Source: Pseudomonadota bacterium (lineage in GTDB: Bacteria; Bdellovibrionota_C; UBA2361; OMII01). Taken from it: a stretch of 35,146 bases of DNA. The notes beneath the pieces were generated by a model. It worked only from the letters and a program-made list of their open reading frames with translations. It searched no databases and was not told where the DNA came from. The position numbers and the translations under genes were made by a program. This document shows positions 1 through 7,756 of the stretch, in pieces. Within the stretch, counting starts at the first letter, position 1. Every line of letters begins with the position of its first letter. The stretch spans positions 1 through 35,146 of the forward strand of contig JAIXQT010000034.1 in assembly GCA_027485595.1 (NCBI GenBank), read 5' to 3'.

Positions 1-753
1 ACCTCCTTGCCGTTAAACGGAACCGTGCGGGCGTTCGGTGTCTTTGTGACAGAGGTAAACGGGCGAGTTCGAATTGATAACTTCACTATTGCCACGACAG
101 GACCTCTCCCGGCGGAAATGTCGACGGCGGTTCAATCTACCTCTATGGCACTCTGCCCACCTACGAGCCCTGACGTTACGGGGGCGCCCGTCCCGTCGCC
201 TACGCCAGATCCGGAGGACTCCGATGGGGGTATTGATCGGGGAACCCCGGAGAATCCACGCATTCCCGGCGTGCCTACGCCAAACGCTCCAAGCGCGTCG
301 TTCTGTTCTACCGCCGAGCAGGGCGCAGGTTTACGCGTACAGGTGTCTCGTAGAGCTGTAAAGGCTTTCGTAACAAAAGGTCTTGAGAAGGGAACGGTAG
401 GTTTGCGAAACAAGGCTCTTGCGCTCTTGTACTCGAACCGAGTTATGCCGGTCGGCGCGTTGGTGAACGTTCGAGTTGGTGATTATGACCCTTCAACCGG
501 CCGGTTGAAGGTGTCTCTCAAAAAAGGAGCTCCAACGACCTCGATTAAGTTAAGTCGCCCGGTTCAAATCTCGCTCAAGCGCTACATCGCTGCGCTCGGT
601 TCGCAAGCAGGTGCTACCGATCCGATGTTTGGCACCGTGCGTACCAATAACATCGATGTAAAAGCCGCGGCATGCTCAGCGGAACTGAAGCGAGTCATCG
701 AGCGTCGGGCAAAAGCGGCGAAGCTCTCACCGAAGCGCGTGTACGTAAAGTAG
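1..753 (+). CDS. 3' part of a probable exported protein with a tyrosine-recombinase-like C-terminal domain
   Basis: The reading frame is open from the first base; the only start near the edge is a TTG at position 7 without a ribosome site, so the gene most likely begins upstream of the window. The visible 250 residues show a beta-rich piece (about 1-45), a low-complexity Pro/Asp/Gly linker (about 55-95, PSPTPDPEDSD) and a basic C-terminal domain of about 145 residues. From memory, that domain follows the consensus of the tyrosine recombinase catalytic core: RNKALALLYSN, then VRVGDYDPSTGRLKV, a Lys-containing turn, a helix ending LKRYIAALG, DPMF, and LKRVIERRAKAAKL. The position of the first catalytic Arg appears to hold Pro, and the protein stops before the HxxR box and Tyr, so it cannot be an active recombinase. 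Function unknown; the fold match is inference. Confidence 0.7.
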   Translation, partial: TSLPLNGTVRAFGVFVTEVNGRVRIDNFTIATTGPLPAEMSTAVQSTSMALCPPTSPDVTGAPVPSPTPDPEDSDGGIDRGTPENPRIPGVPTPNAPSASFCSTAEQGAGLRVQVSRRAVKAFVTKGLEKGTVGLRNKALALLYSNRVMPVGALVNVRVGDYDPSTGRLKVSLKKGAPTTSIKLSRPVQISLKRYIAALGSQAGATDPMFGTVRTNNIDVKAAACSAELKRVIERRAKAAKLSPKRVYVK

Positions 754-765
754 TTCGGTTGACTA

Positions 766-797
766 CGGTGAGGGGTTCTGGAGAGAGCCTCTCACCG
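766..797. terminator. Hairpin between convergent genes
   Basis: CGGTGAGGGG (766-775) pairs with CCTCTCACCG (788-797), ten pairs with one G-T wobble, in the 46-bp gap between two convergent genes. A short T/C run follows on the plus strand. Position and symmetry suggest a terminator serving both strands; there is no long U tract. Confidence 0.5.
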
Positions 798-799
798 TC

Positions 800-1843
800 T
801 TAGCGTGCGTGTGTGTGCGCGAAGAGGTCCGCACGAACCTCCGGGCTTCGAATGTGCCAAATGCATCCATCGATAAAGTAATGATGGATGTTGATCAGGG
901 AGATAAAGACAATGGTATAGGCCTCAAATCCACCGTTCGGATAGTTGAGGGCTTTATCGACCCCTACAAAAACAAAGAGGCTCGCGGCACAGAGCGACAG
1001 CGAATACGTGAGGAGGTGTCGAATATGGGTTGGGGAGATCTCAGCTCTATATCGTCGGGAGATTCGATTGCTCTCAACGCGGAATGGAAATGAGAGATAC
1101 TGCGTGGCGTGAAAGATCTGCACCCAAAAGATAGATTGAGGGTACACATACAAGAACGTGTACCAGACGTACAGGCTCAAAAACGGAAGTATGAGTGATA
1201 GAGGCAGGGGAGCGTGGAGTCTGCGGCGAAGAGAGAGAAGGGTACTCGCTCCCACTATGAGGGATATGACACCCGCTGCTGTGAATACTGACATGCATAT
1301 GCCTGCCCATGGCAAGAGAGGGGTCGGAATGTAGGAGGGGCTCGTGGTGAGTGCCCATATCATCTGCCATCCCGCCATCACGCGAAGACATGACCTTAGT
1401 GTGGCACGTTCACCTTGAGAGAACCGAATGCCGTTGAGATGGGCGTAGGAGGCCATCATGCCCCATGTTTGACCGGTGTAGTGCAAAGCTAGGTAGAGGG
1501 CGGTAATGACGAGGATGCCTTTGATGAGTTCAGGGTTGTTGTGGGGAGGCGCGGCCATCCAGAGACTAAGCGCTCCGACGCTCAGCAGTCCGAGTGGCAT
1601 AACGATCGACGCGGTGCGGTAGCGGGCGATGTATTCCCGAGAAGAGTAGAGCAGGAAGTACGAGGCCATGAAATGTGTGCCATTCACCAGCACGGTGAGT
1701 ACCAGAAAGTTTCCAAGGATCATTTCCTGAGGAATCCTTGAACTGAGGATAATAAAACTCAGTAAAACAAGGATCGATAGCCCTCCCACCAGCCACGGAT
1801 CCACGGTTGGGTGTATAATTGCTCGAGGTGAAGGGTTGCTCAT
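800..1843 (-). CDS. Multipass membrane protein with conserved-looking histidine motifs
   Basis: A 347-residue, strongly hydrophobic protein with about eight or nine predicted transmembrane helices spread over its whole length (for example around residues 18-35, 42-65, 80-97, 108-128, 170-200, 215-235, 275-295 and 310-325). Polar residues within or beside helices are mostly His: NGTHF (about 54), LHYTGQTWG (about 120), FHATQYLSFPFR (about 243) and INIHHYFIDGCIWHIR (about 317-332). Paired and spaced His in membrane helices suggest a metal-binding or haem/di-iron membrane enzyme, but I cannot name a family; similar His-rich proteins of unknown role occur in many bacteria. The start has no strong ribosome site. 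Convergent with the gene at the left edge and divergent from the metal ATPase, so not clearly part of an operon. Confidence 0.8.
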   Translation of the reverse strand: MSNPSPRAIIHPTVDPWLVGGLSILVLLSFIILSSRIPQEMILGNFLVLTVLVNGTHFMASYFLLYSSREYIARYRTASIVMPLGLLSVGALSLWMAAPPHNNPELIKGILVITALYLALHYTGQTWGMMASYAHLNGIRFSQGERATLRSCLRVMAGWQMIWALTTSPSYIPTPLLPWAGICMSVFTAAGVISLIVGASTLLSLRRRLHAPLPLSLILPFLSLYVWYTFLYVYPQSIFWVQIFHATQYLSFPFRVESNRISRRYRAEISPTHIRHLLTYSLSLCAASLFVFVGVDKALNYPNGGFEAYTIVFISLINIHHYFIDGCIWHIRSPEVRADLFAHTHAR

Positions 1844-2001
1844 GCATGAGATCCAGGTACGCGGTGCTTCACTATCATCGCAGAGTAGCGTCTGGCATGT
1901 CTACGAGGTTGTCGTTAGAGTGCCCTCATCGAAAGTGATCAACAAAATGTATTGGTTGCCGGATACGTGCGGTGGTAAGTAGAACTGGTCCAAGGACCAT
2001 G

Positions 2002-3831
2002 ATGAAGTATCTCAATATAACTATCGCGAGTGCTACGGTTATCGCTATCGCGTTTACGCTTGCGCTTCGTTACGGCGTCGGACTGGAGGGTATGTCCGCC
2101 GATATGCCGGTGATAACGGTGCTCGTTGCTGGGGGCGGAGTTCTCGTCTTTCATCTTCTCCTTGCCATGCTACGGGGCGAGTTCGGCTCGGATCTCCTCG
2201 CCGGCATCTCGATCGTTACGTCCGTCGTCTTGGGGGAGTATGTCGCTGGTGCGCTTGTTGTGCTGATGCTCTCGGGTGGCACCGCGCTGGAGGAATATGC
2301 GATGCGGCGGGCGTCCTCAGTTCTCGACGCGCTTGCGAAGCGTATGCCCTCTATCGCGCATAAGCGAAGTGGGGTGAGCATGGTTGATGTACCTGCGGAC
2401 GAGGTTCGAACTGGTGACGACCTCGTGGTTCTTCCGCACGAGCTGTGTCCCGTGGATGGAGTCGTTCTTGAGGGGCGGAGCTCCATGGATGAATCATATT
2501 TAACGGGCGAGCCTTATCGGATCTCCAAGACCCCAGGCTGCGAGGTTATTTCAGGGGCGATAAATGGGGAAGGCGCCCTGATTATACGCGCCCACAAAGA
2601 GGCAAAAGATTCGCGCTACGCCAAGATAATGCAGGTGATGGATGTTACGCGACAGAGACGACCCCGCCTGCGACGGCTCGCCGATAGATTGGGCGCTCTC
2701 TACACGCCGACGGCGGTTGTCATCGCGCTCGTAGCTTGGGGGATTTCGGGTGAGGCTCAACGGTTCCTGGCGGTGCTTGTGGTGGCGACCCCATGCCCAC
2801 TTATCATCGCCATCCCAGTGGCGATCATCGGGGCGATCTCGTGGTCAGCGAAGAGAGGTATCATTATTAAGGATCCGATAGCGCTGGAGCGCGCCCACAA
2901 TTGTGATGTGCTCATAACTGACAAGACCGGAACCCTCACAATCGGGGAGCCGCGCTTGATTGAGATAGAGGCTCTCGGGATCCCTCAGGATGAGGTTCTC
3001 AGGCTTACCGCTAGTGTAGAGAAGTATTCAAAACATCCACTCGCGATGCCGGTCGTTCAAGCCGCCGAAGAGCGGCACCTCTTGCTCGCGGATCCATCTG
3101 ACGTGCAGGAGGTTCCTGGCCGAGGCTTGGTTGGGATGGTAGGAGGAAGAAAAATTACTATCACGGGGCGGCGCGCTGTTGATGCGCAACTCTCAAAAGC
3201 GTTCTCTGCAGCGCCAAGCGGGTTAGAGTGCCTTGTCTTGATCGATGACACCCCATCGGCGGTCTTTCGTTTTCAGGACGAGGCGCGTCCAGAGAGTAAA
3301 GATTTTGTCATGCATTTGGGGCCGCATCATAATTTCAAGGAGATTATTCTTCTCTCGGGGGATCGTGACGAAGAGGTGCAATACCTCGCTCGTCAGCTGC
3401 AGATCTCCAAGGTGTATTCCGGCAAATCGCCTGAGGAGAAGGTAGAGATCGTTCGAGCCGAGACGGCTCGAGCTCAAACGTTGTATTTGGGGGATGGTAT
3501 TAATGACGCTCCCGCCCTTACCGCCGCGACGGTTGGGGTCGCCTTCGGTCCTCGTAGTGACATCACCTCGGAGGCCGCAGGCGCTGTTATCTTAGAGCCG
3601 TCACTGCGTAAGGTGGATCAGTTTCTTCATATCAGCAGTCACATGCGTCGGGTCGCGTTGCAGAGCGCCGTCGGTGGTATGGTGTTAAGTGTCGGGGGGA
3701 TGCTTATAGCCGCGGCGGGATATCTAACGCCGGTAGCGGGCGCCTTGCTCCAAGAGATGATAGATCTGTGGGCTGTTGCTAACGCGCTTCGGGCATCCTC
3801 TTTAGGGCGCTCCGATAGTAACCACATCTAG
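2002..3831 (+). CDS. P1B-type heavy-metal-transporting ATPase with TPC metal motif
   Basis: A 609-residue P-type ATPase that would pump a transition metal across the inner membrane using ATP. Membrane helices occupy about residues 1-90; the actuator TGE is at 168-170; the membrane metal motif is T263-P264-C265 in VVATPCPL; the phosphorylated Asp is D307 in DKTGT; the P1B histidine-proline pair is at about 345 (SKHPLA); the hinge GDGINDAPAL is near 497. There is no N-terminal Cys-x-x-Cys metal domain and the protein is short for the family. Most P1B pumps have CPC or SPC; TPC is the rarer subgroup, so the metal cannot be assigned. Two adjacent ATGs exist (1999, 2002); AAGGA at 1992-1996 is better spaced for 2002. 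That site lies within a 12-bp palindrome, GGTCCAAGGACC (1987-1998), which could mask it. Confidence 0.92.
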   Translation: MKYLNITIASATVIAIAFTLALRYGVGLEGMSADMPVITVLVAGGGVLVFHLLLAMLRGEFGSDLLAGISIVTSVVLGEYVAGALVVLMLSGGTALEEYAMRRASSVLDALAKRMPSIAHKRSGVSMVDVPADEVRTGDDLVVLPHELCPVDGVVLEGRSSMDESYLTGEPYRISKTPGCEVISGAINGEGALIIRAHKEAKDSRYAKIMQVMDVTRQRRPRLRRLADRLGALYTPTAVVIALVAWGISGEAQRFLAVLVVATPCPLIIAIPVAIIGAISWSAKRGIIIKDPIALERAHNCDVLITDKTGTLTIGEPRLIEIEALGIPQDEVLRLTASVEKYSKHPLAMPVVQAAEERHLLLADPSDVQEVPGRGLVGMVGGRKITITGRRAVDAQLSKAFSAAPSGLECLVLIDDTPSAVFRFQDEARPESKDFVMHLGPHHNFKEIILLSGDRDEEVQYLARQLQISKVYSGKSPEEKVEIVRAETARAQTLYLGDGINDAPALTAATVGVAFGPRSDITSEAAGAVILEPSLRKVDQFLHISSHMRRVALQSAVGGMVLSVGGMLIAAAGYLTPVAGALLQEMIDLWAVANALRASSLGRSDSNHI

Positions 3832-4073
3832 CCGGATCGTGAGGCTCGACGATGGGAACTATGGGTGTCTGCTGTCTTCTCGTATGATCGGCGGATTAAG
3901 AATCGTGCTCGGCGAGTCACTTGTTAGGTATGCCGCCTCAAGCCCTATGCGGCGGTTGAGGTTACTCCCCGTTTCGGGGGCATGAACTTTGAATAGGAAA
4001 GGCGGTGGCGTAACGCGCGATATGGGTTGTCCCGCCCTTCGACAGTCGTATGCGCGAGAGTTCTGGAGATCCT

Positions 4074-5483
4074 ATGAAGAAATTATCAATCGGCTTAGTT
4101 GGTTGTCTTCTGTTTGCGTCAAACGCGCACGCCGCGGTGCCCAACGACTTCGATAGTGATGGTATCTCAGACCGCACCTGGATTCAGATCGAGGGTGACA
4201 GATCTTTGACATGGATAGCCCAACTTTCGGCATCCCAGGCGCAGATCGCACTGGGCTCGCTGGGCAAAGCAGGAGACGCAATCACCATGGCTCAGTGGTT
4301 AGCGGGCGGCACCCAAATCGGGGTGGCTTCTGTGAATACCGCCTCGAATGAGATTGAATGGTCAATTCGTGACTCCGCGGGGAATATCCGCACGAAGGTT
4401 TTGGGAAAGAAGGGGGATCTTGTTGTTTCGGGGGCCGATTTTGATGGTAATGGGCTTGCAGACGCAGCGGTCGTTCGACTTGAGAACCGGAAAGCTCAAT
4501 GGACCGTGGTCTTCGATCTCTTTGCTTCCGATACCCCCGTTGAAAAAACATTTCAGTTTGGTGATGCGGGCGATCGCGTGTTTTACGCCCGCGCTGAGGG
4601 TGGCTCGGCGGTGGATTGGATCGGTATTACGCGCACAGGCTCGAACTCTCGAACTCTGGCGCGGATGATGGATGTTAATTCTGGCGCCATAAAGCAGTTC
4701 GCGCGCCTTCCGAGGCTCGCGAGTCAGGGAAATCGTCCGCGACCGTTCCCCATCCGCCAAAGCTCGGGAACTGATCTGATCGGATTTAGCTCCGGCAGTG
4801 GAGGAAAGACCTCTGTCAAGGTGTTCAACCTAGAGGGAGGCGCTGTGTCCTCTAGTGTTTTCTCCGGAACGGGGACGAGCACTGTGGGAGAGTTCTTACA
4901 GGGGCCCGGCTACGAGGTTGTGTATGAGAGTGGAGAGGTCGCCACGATTCTTAATCCCCGGGATATCGATCTGACGGAGACTATTGCGCTCGGTGGAATC
5001 CCCGTTGATGAGGTGAATATCAACACTCTTGGCGCGATCGCGGCTACGCCAACACCGGCGAGCACACCATCTGCGGGTGATGAACCTTCAGGTGGAAGTC
5101 CGGCGCAATGCTCCAAGTTTGCAAAGATGCCCAGAACTCACATCTACAAGACCCTCGGGTCCAACCACTTCTCGGATATTCGGCGCAAAACGATCGGATT
5201 GATTCTCAAGAGTGGGGCGGCTGGGCCGTTTCCATCGTGCATTGATGCGATCGATCAGAATGGAAATGTCGTCGCGAAGCTTGGTCTCTACACTGTCGGG
5301 GGAGGCTGGGGAGCTCGCTACTACGCCGGCATTCGGTGCGCTAAGGGAACACCGTACGGAGGAGCAGAGGTCGCTGCGCGGGCACTCCAAAGTTCCGGTT
5401 CTTCAAAGATATATATGAAGTTCGGGGGCGTGTGTTACGGACCCTTTGAAGCTAACAGGTGCATCAACAGTACCTCGTGTTAA
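4074..5483 (+). CDS. Secreted FG-GAP/VCBS-like repeat protein with Cys-rich C-terminal domain
   Basis: 469 residues. A clean signal peptide (MKKLSIGLVGCLLFASNAHA) ends in AHA, predicting export and cleavage before AVPNDFDSDG. The start at 4074 is chosen because it begins the signal peptide and follows GGAG at a good distance; an ATG at 4050 would add eight polar residues. Residues about 25-320 contain weak repeats with Asp-rich calcium-type loops (DFDSDGISD near 28, DFDGNGLAD near 130) and alternating beta strands, typical of FG-GAP/VCBS propellers. A Thr/Pro/Ala linker (TPTPASTPSAG, about 325-340) leads to a final domain of about 120 residues with six cysteines and many Gly/Tyr, probably disulfide-bonded and perhaps ligand-binding. 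It resembles the left-edge gene only in plan: repeat region, Pro-rich linker, unknown domain. Target and role unknown. Confidence 0.85.
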   Translation: MKKLSIGLVGCLLFASNAHAAVPNDFDSDGISDRTWIQIEGDRSLTWIAQLSASQAQIALGSLGKAGDAITMAQWLAGGTQIGVASVNTASNEIEWSIRDSAGNIRTKVLGKKGDLVVSGADFDGNGLADAAVVRLENRKAQWTVVFDLFASDTPVEKTFQFGDAGDRVFYARAEGGSAVDWIGITRTGSNSRTLARMMDVNSGAIKQFARLPRLASQGNRPRPFPIRQSSGTDLIGFSSGSGGKTSVKVFNLEGGAVSSSVFSGTGTSTVGEFLQGPGYEVVYESGEVATILNPRDIDLTETIALGGIPVDEVNINTLGAIAATPTPASTPSAGDEPSGGSPAQCSKFAKMPRTHIYKTLGSNHFSDIRRKTIGLILKSGAAGPFPSCIDAIDQNGNVVAKLGLYTVGGGWGARYYAGIRCAKGTPYGGAEVAARALQSSGSSKIYMKFGGVCYGPFEANRCINSTSC

Positions 5484-5499
5484 GGGCCAGTAGCCCTTA
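5481..5499 (+). terminator. Hairpin overlapping a stop codon
   Basis: TAAGGGC (5481-5487) pairs perfectly with GCCCTTA (5493-5499) around a five-base loop, and the first three bases are the stop codon of the secreted protein gene. Only a short T-rich run follows, so it is a weak intrinsic terminator candidate. Confidence 0.4.
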
Positions 5500-5577
5500 T
5501 TCAGTAGGTTACGTGAATTAGGCGCTAAACCTCTAGCTTCCCCCATCTTCCGCCGAACCATCCTAAGAGGTGGTTGT

Positions 5578-5952
5578 ATGAGTGGTGGATGTTATCGGTG
5601 TGGCCTCGCGGATGGTAGCGCGGACCGGTTGTGCGAAACCTGCTTCCGAATGAAATACCATCGTGGTCGAGATGTTGTGGACCTTCCTCCAGATACGCCG
5701 ATAGAGGGATTGGAGTTCTCTCCTCGGGCTCGAACGTTTCTGCTCGGTTCGGGGGCGGCGTTTTACGCCAGCCTTATCGGTTTCGTCATGGCCGCGCACG
5801 TTCTCCACGCACGAACGTATGGTGACCCGCGGCTCGAATCTGTGGCGAACACCCAGGAAAGCTCAATCGTTACCGTCGAACACGTGTTTGACTCGGTGCG
5901 AGGGCCGAGTCGCTTTGAGCGGACCGAAGGAGTCCCGGAGGCACGAGGCTAG
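5578..5952 (+). CDS. Small zinc-ribbon membrane protein
   Basis: 124 residues with a strong ribosome site (AAGAGGTGG) ahead of the ATG. The N-terminus holds two Cys pairs, C5-x2-C8 and C19-x2-C22, a treble-clef/zinc-ribbon pattern likely to bind one zinc in the cytoplasm. One hydrophobic segment at about residues 53-76 (FLLGSGAAFYASLIGFVMAA) should span the membrane, followed by a polar tail of about 45 residues. Such ribbon-plus-helix proteins are common and mostly uncharacterised; no enzymatic motif is visible. It stands alone between a secreted protein and a dehydratase, 77 bp from the latter, so co-transcription with it is possible. The coding call rests on the ribosome site, the ordered Cys pairs and the helix. 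Confidence 0.75.
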   Translation: MSGGCYRCGLADGSADRLCETCFRMKYHRGRDVVDLPPDTPIEGLEFSPRARTFLLGSGAAFYASLIGFVMAAHVLHARTYGDPRLESVANTQESSIVTVEHVFDSVRGPSRFERTEGVPEARG

Positions 5953-6028
5953 CAGGGTTGTGAAAAAACTGTAGGGACCCAGGATTGGGTGCGTGCGCCA
6001 TTGAGGTGTCGAGCGCGCCATACCTTCT

Positions 6029-7021
6029 ATGGATAAATCGCCGCACACAACTATCTTCGCGGCCCACGAGAGTGTGCTACAAGCGCACGGTCTCATCAAA
6101 CCGCACATACGGGTGACCGCCGTCGAGCGAGCGCGTGCCCTTGAGAGCGGTGCCGGCGAGACATGGCTCAAATTAGAGTGTCAGCAGGTTACGGGATCAT
6201 TCAAAGCGCGTGGCGCGCTCCACCGTTTAAGCGCGCTATCAGAGCGCGAGCGTGACCGAGGGATCGTTGCCTGTTCGGCGGGTAATCATGGTCTTGGAGT
6301 GGCGATGGCATCGGAGGTATGTGGCGTTGCCTCGACGATCTTTCTTCCCCGTGCTGTCGATCACCACCGAAGAGGCGCTTTTGATGAGTACTCCTCTTCG
6401 GTGCACCTCATCGGAGATACGTATGATGAATGCGAGGAGAAGGCTCGCCAGTTCGCGAGAGAGTCGGGGCTAACGTTCGTCTCACCCTACAACGACCCAT
6501 GGGTGATATCGGGACAGGGCACTCTCGCTGTCGAACTCTTCGAGCAGATTCCGCACGTTGATGTGGTCTTGGTTGCGGTCGGGGGGGGAGGGCTCATTTC
6601 GGGGGTGGCCGCCTATCTTAAGGCTGTAAAGCCTTCGGTTAAGATAGTCGGGGTGTCGCCCGCGAACTCCGCCGGCATGTACGACAAAGTTACGGGAATC
6701 TCGCCAGACTTCTCAGCGCATCTCGAAACTCTCTCTGATAGTACCGCTGGTTCAGTGGAGGATGGCGCGATAACTATCGATATGTGTAAAGCGTTGGTCG
6801 ACCAGTGGATCCTTGTTGAGGAGTCCGACATCAGCGCCGCGATGCGATACCTCTTTTATGAGCATAGGCTTGTAGTGGAGGGGGCAGGCGCGCTTTCGGT
6901 GGCTGCGTACCTCAAAGAGCGCGCGCGACTCAGTGACTATACGTGCGCGCTCCTTGTATGTGGTTCAAATATTGATCCAAAGAAATTTCTGCGGATTGTG
7001 GATATGACGTCCTCTCCCTGA
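6029..7021 (+). CDS. PLP-dependent threonine/serine dehydratase family enzyme
   Basis: 330 residues of the fold-type II PLP family. The Schiff-base lysine is K59 in TGSFKARGA; the substrate loop is SAGNHGLG (83-90); GQGTLAVEL follows at 162-171; the phosphate-binding glycine loop is VGGGGLISG (184-192); the C-terminal cofactor segment is LLVCGSNID (about 313-321). The reaction would be deamination of threonine or serine to 2-oxobutyrate or pyruvate plus ammonia. The length matches the catabolic, single-domain form: the C-terminal ACT regulatory domain of biosynthetic IlvA is absent. Serine racemase or hydroxyaspartate lyase are possible alternatives in the same family. The start has no clear ribosome site. 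Its 3' end is followed at once by the S23 element, with no obvious terminator between. Confidence 0.88.
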   Translation: MDKSPHTTIFAAHESVLQAHGLIKPHIRVTAVERARALESGAGETWLKLECQQVTGSFKARGALHRLSALSERERDRGIVACSAGNHGLGVAMASEVCGVASTIFLPRAVDHHRRGAFDEYSSSVHLIGDTYDECEEKARQFARESGLTFVSPYNDPWVISGQGTLAVELFEQIPHVDVVLVAVGGGGLISGVAAYLKAVKPSVKIVGVSPANSAGMYDKVTGISPDFSAHLETLSDSTAGSVEDGAITIDMCKALVDQWILVEESDISAAMRYLFYEHRLVVEGAGALSVAAYLKERARLSDYTCALLVCGSNIDPKKFLRIVDMTSSP

Positions 7022-7070
7022 TAGCGCCAGAAAGAAAGATGCTCTTCGTGAAATCGAGTGGGTAAGATTG

Positions 7071-7119
7071 GTATTTCCGGACGTGAACATGCTCGTACAC
7101 GTAAACGTGAACGTACCCG
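7071..7119 (+). repeat. Left inverted-repeat arm of the S23 element
   Basis: Begins GTATTTCCGG, then CGTGAACATGCTCGTA, then short hexamer units (CACGTAAACGTGAACG) and ends TACCCGA. It is the inverse of 7703-7756 with a few substitutions and one fewer hexamer unit. Confidence 0.75.
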
Positions 7120-7151
7120 AAAAAGTGTGGTCACACGCCCTGATGGCAAAG

Positions 7152-7478
7152 TTAAGAAAGCCTGGCACCGATCCGTGTAAGCAAAAGCTTTCCGGCGCGA
7201 TATTCGTCCGGGGAGAGGTGGCCAAGAGCGTTAAACAAATCAAAGAGGGCACCACACTCCATGACGGACCCTCGTGCTGTTGAGAAATAGCGCCGTTTAT
7301 CGGCTTGTTTGAGCTTGCCGGCATCTTCGGCGATGTTGAGCACAATCGAAAATGATGCGCGCTTAAAGCGATCTTGGAGTTCTCCGTTTCCCCGGGGTAG
7401 CCGGTCTCGAATCTCAACAGTAGTGACGACGAACTCCAGAGCAATGCGGTAAACATCCAATTTCTCGTAATCCAGCAT
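7152..7478 (-). CDS. Four-helix-bundle protein, S23 / 23S rRNA intervening-sequence family
   Basis: 108 residues, close to the 110-120 usual for the family. Recognisable features are the N-terminal LDYEKLDVYRIALEFV, the central FKRASFSIVLNIAEDAG (normally SIxxNIAEG), and the helix YFSTARGSVMECGALFD. Family members fold as four-helix bundles that form pentamers; they are found in insertions within 23S rRNA genes and, as Avd, in diversity-generating retroelements, where they bind reverse transcriptase and RNA. Here the gene stands alone in an inverted-repeat element with no retroelement beside it. The family's usual Gly after NIAE is Asp here. No clear ribosome site precedes the ATG; an A-rich tract on the plus strand (7491-7501) gives a T tract just upstream. 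The protein's cellular role is unknown; RNA binding is inferred from the family. Confidence 0.85.
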   Translation of the reverse strand: MLDYEKLDVYRIALEFVVTTVEIRDRLPRGNGELQDRFKRASFSIVLNIAEDAGKLKQADKRRYFSTARGSVMECGALFDLFNALGHLSPDEYRAGKLLLTRIGARLS

Positions 7479-7507
7479 ACTGCTAGAAAAGTAAAAAAAA
7501 ATGGTTC

Positions 7508-7625
7508 CGTCGTGAGCATTTTGAGGGTTTCAGCGAAACGAGGCGGAGACGACGAAAGAACCGGAGGCGTATCCACTGAGATACGTTGAGGATGTTTTCG
7601 TTGGCTCCAACGAGGTTGGAGCCAA
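7508..7625 (-). other. Hairpin-rich leader of the S23 gene, candidate structured RNA
   Basis: Three stems lie in tandem: CGTCGT (7508-7513) with ACGACG (7549-7554), enclosing GTTTC-AGC-GAAAC (7527-7539); CGTATC (7568-7573) with GATACG (7580-7585); and a perfect ten-base stem TTGGCTCCAA (7601-7610) with TTGGAGCCAA (7616-7625). On the minus strand this is the 5' region of the S23 gene, ending about 30 bases before its start codon. The density of exact stems in a non-coding stretch suggests a folded RNA. Confidence 0.5.
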
Positions 7626-7702
7626 ACCATCGAAATGCGCAACAGGAAATCATTTTTCACCACCCTGCTCGATATTGATCGGCGGGGCAGCAAGTTGCTA
7701 GA

Positions 7703-7756
7703 TCGGGTACGTTCACGTTCACGTTCACGTTTACGAGCACGTTCACGCGGAAATAC
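7703..7756 (-). repeat. Right inverted-repeat arm of the S23 element
   Basis: Read on the minus strand it gives GTATTTCCGCGTGAACG, TGCTCGTAAACG, three GTGAAC hexamers and GTACCCGA, the inverse of 7071-7119 with one extra hexamer. The remainder of the gap to 7875 holds no further gene; GGGTATAACCC occurs in inverse form near 7780. Confidence 0.75.

Larger units (their letters stand above)
7071..7756. mobile_element. Putative S23/IVP mobile element with GTGAAC-rich terminal inverted repeats
   Basis: A 686-bp unit between a dehydratase gene and a glycosyltransferase gene. It is bounded by imperfect inverted repeats of about 50 bp (7071-7119 and 7703-7756), contains one S23-family four-helix-bundle gene on the minus strand, and has a hairpin-rich non-coding stretch upstream of that gene. 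Both arms read, from outside in, GTATTTCCG, CGTGAAC, TGCTCGTA, a run of AACGTG-type hexamers and GTACCCGA. A related arm pair without any gene lies at 25943-26099, which argues for a dispersed family rather than a local accident. No transposase, reverse transcriptase or target duplication is seen, so movement would need help from elsewhere. The element call is inference. Confidence 0.6.

Noticed and set aside
310-753. Active phage or integron integrase at the left edge
   Set aside because: The catalytic HxxR and Tyr are absent and the protein carries a long Pro-rich linker; no att site or phage genes are nearby.
7071-7756. Diversity-generating retroelement suggested by the Avd-like S23 protein
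   Set aside because: No reverse transcriptase and no template/variable repeat pair are present in the window; the S23 family alone is not enough.
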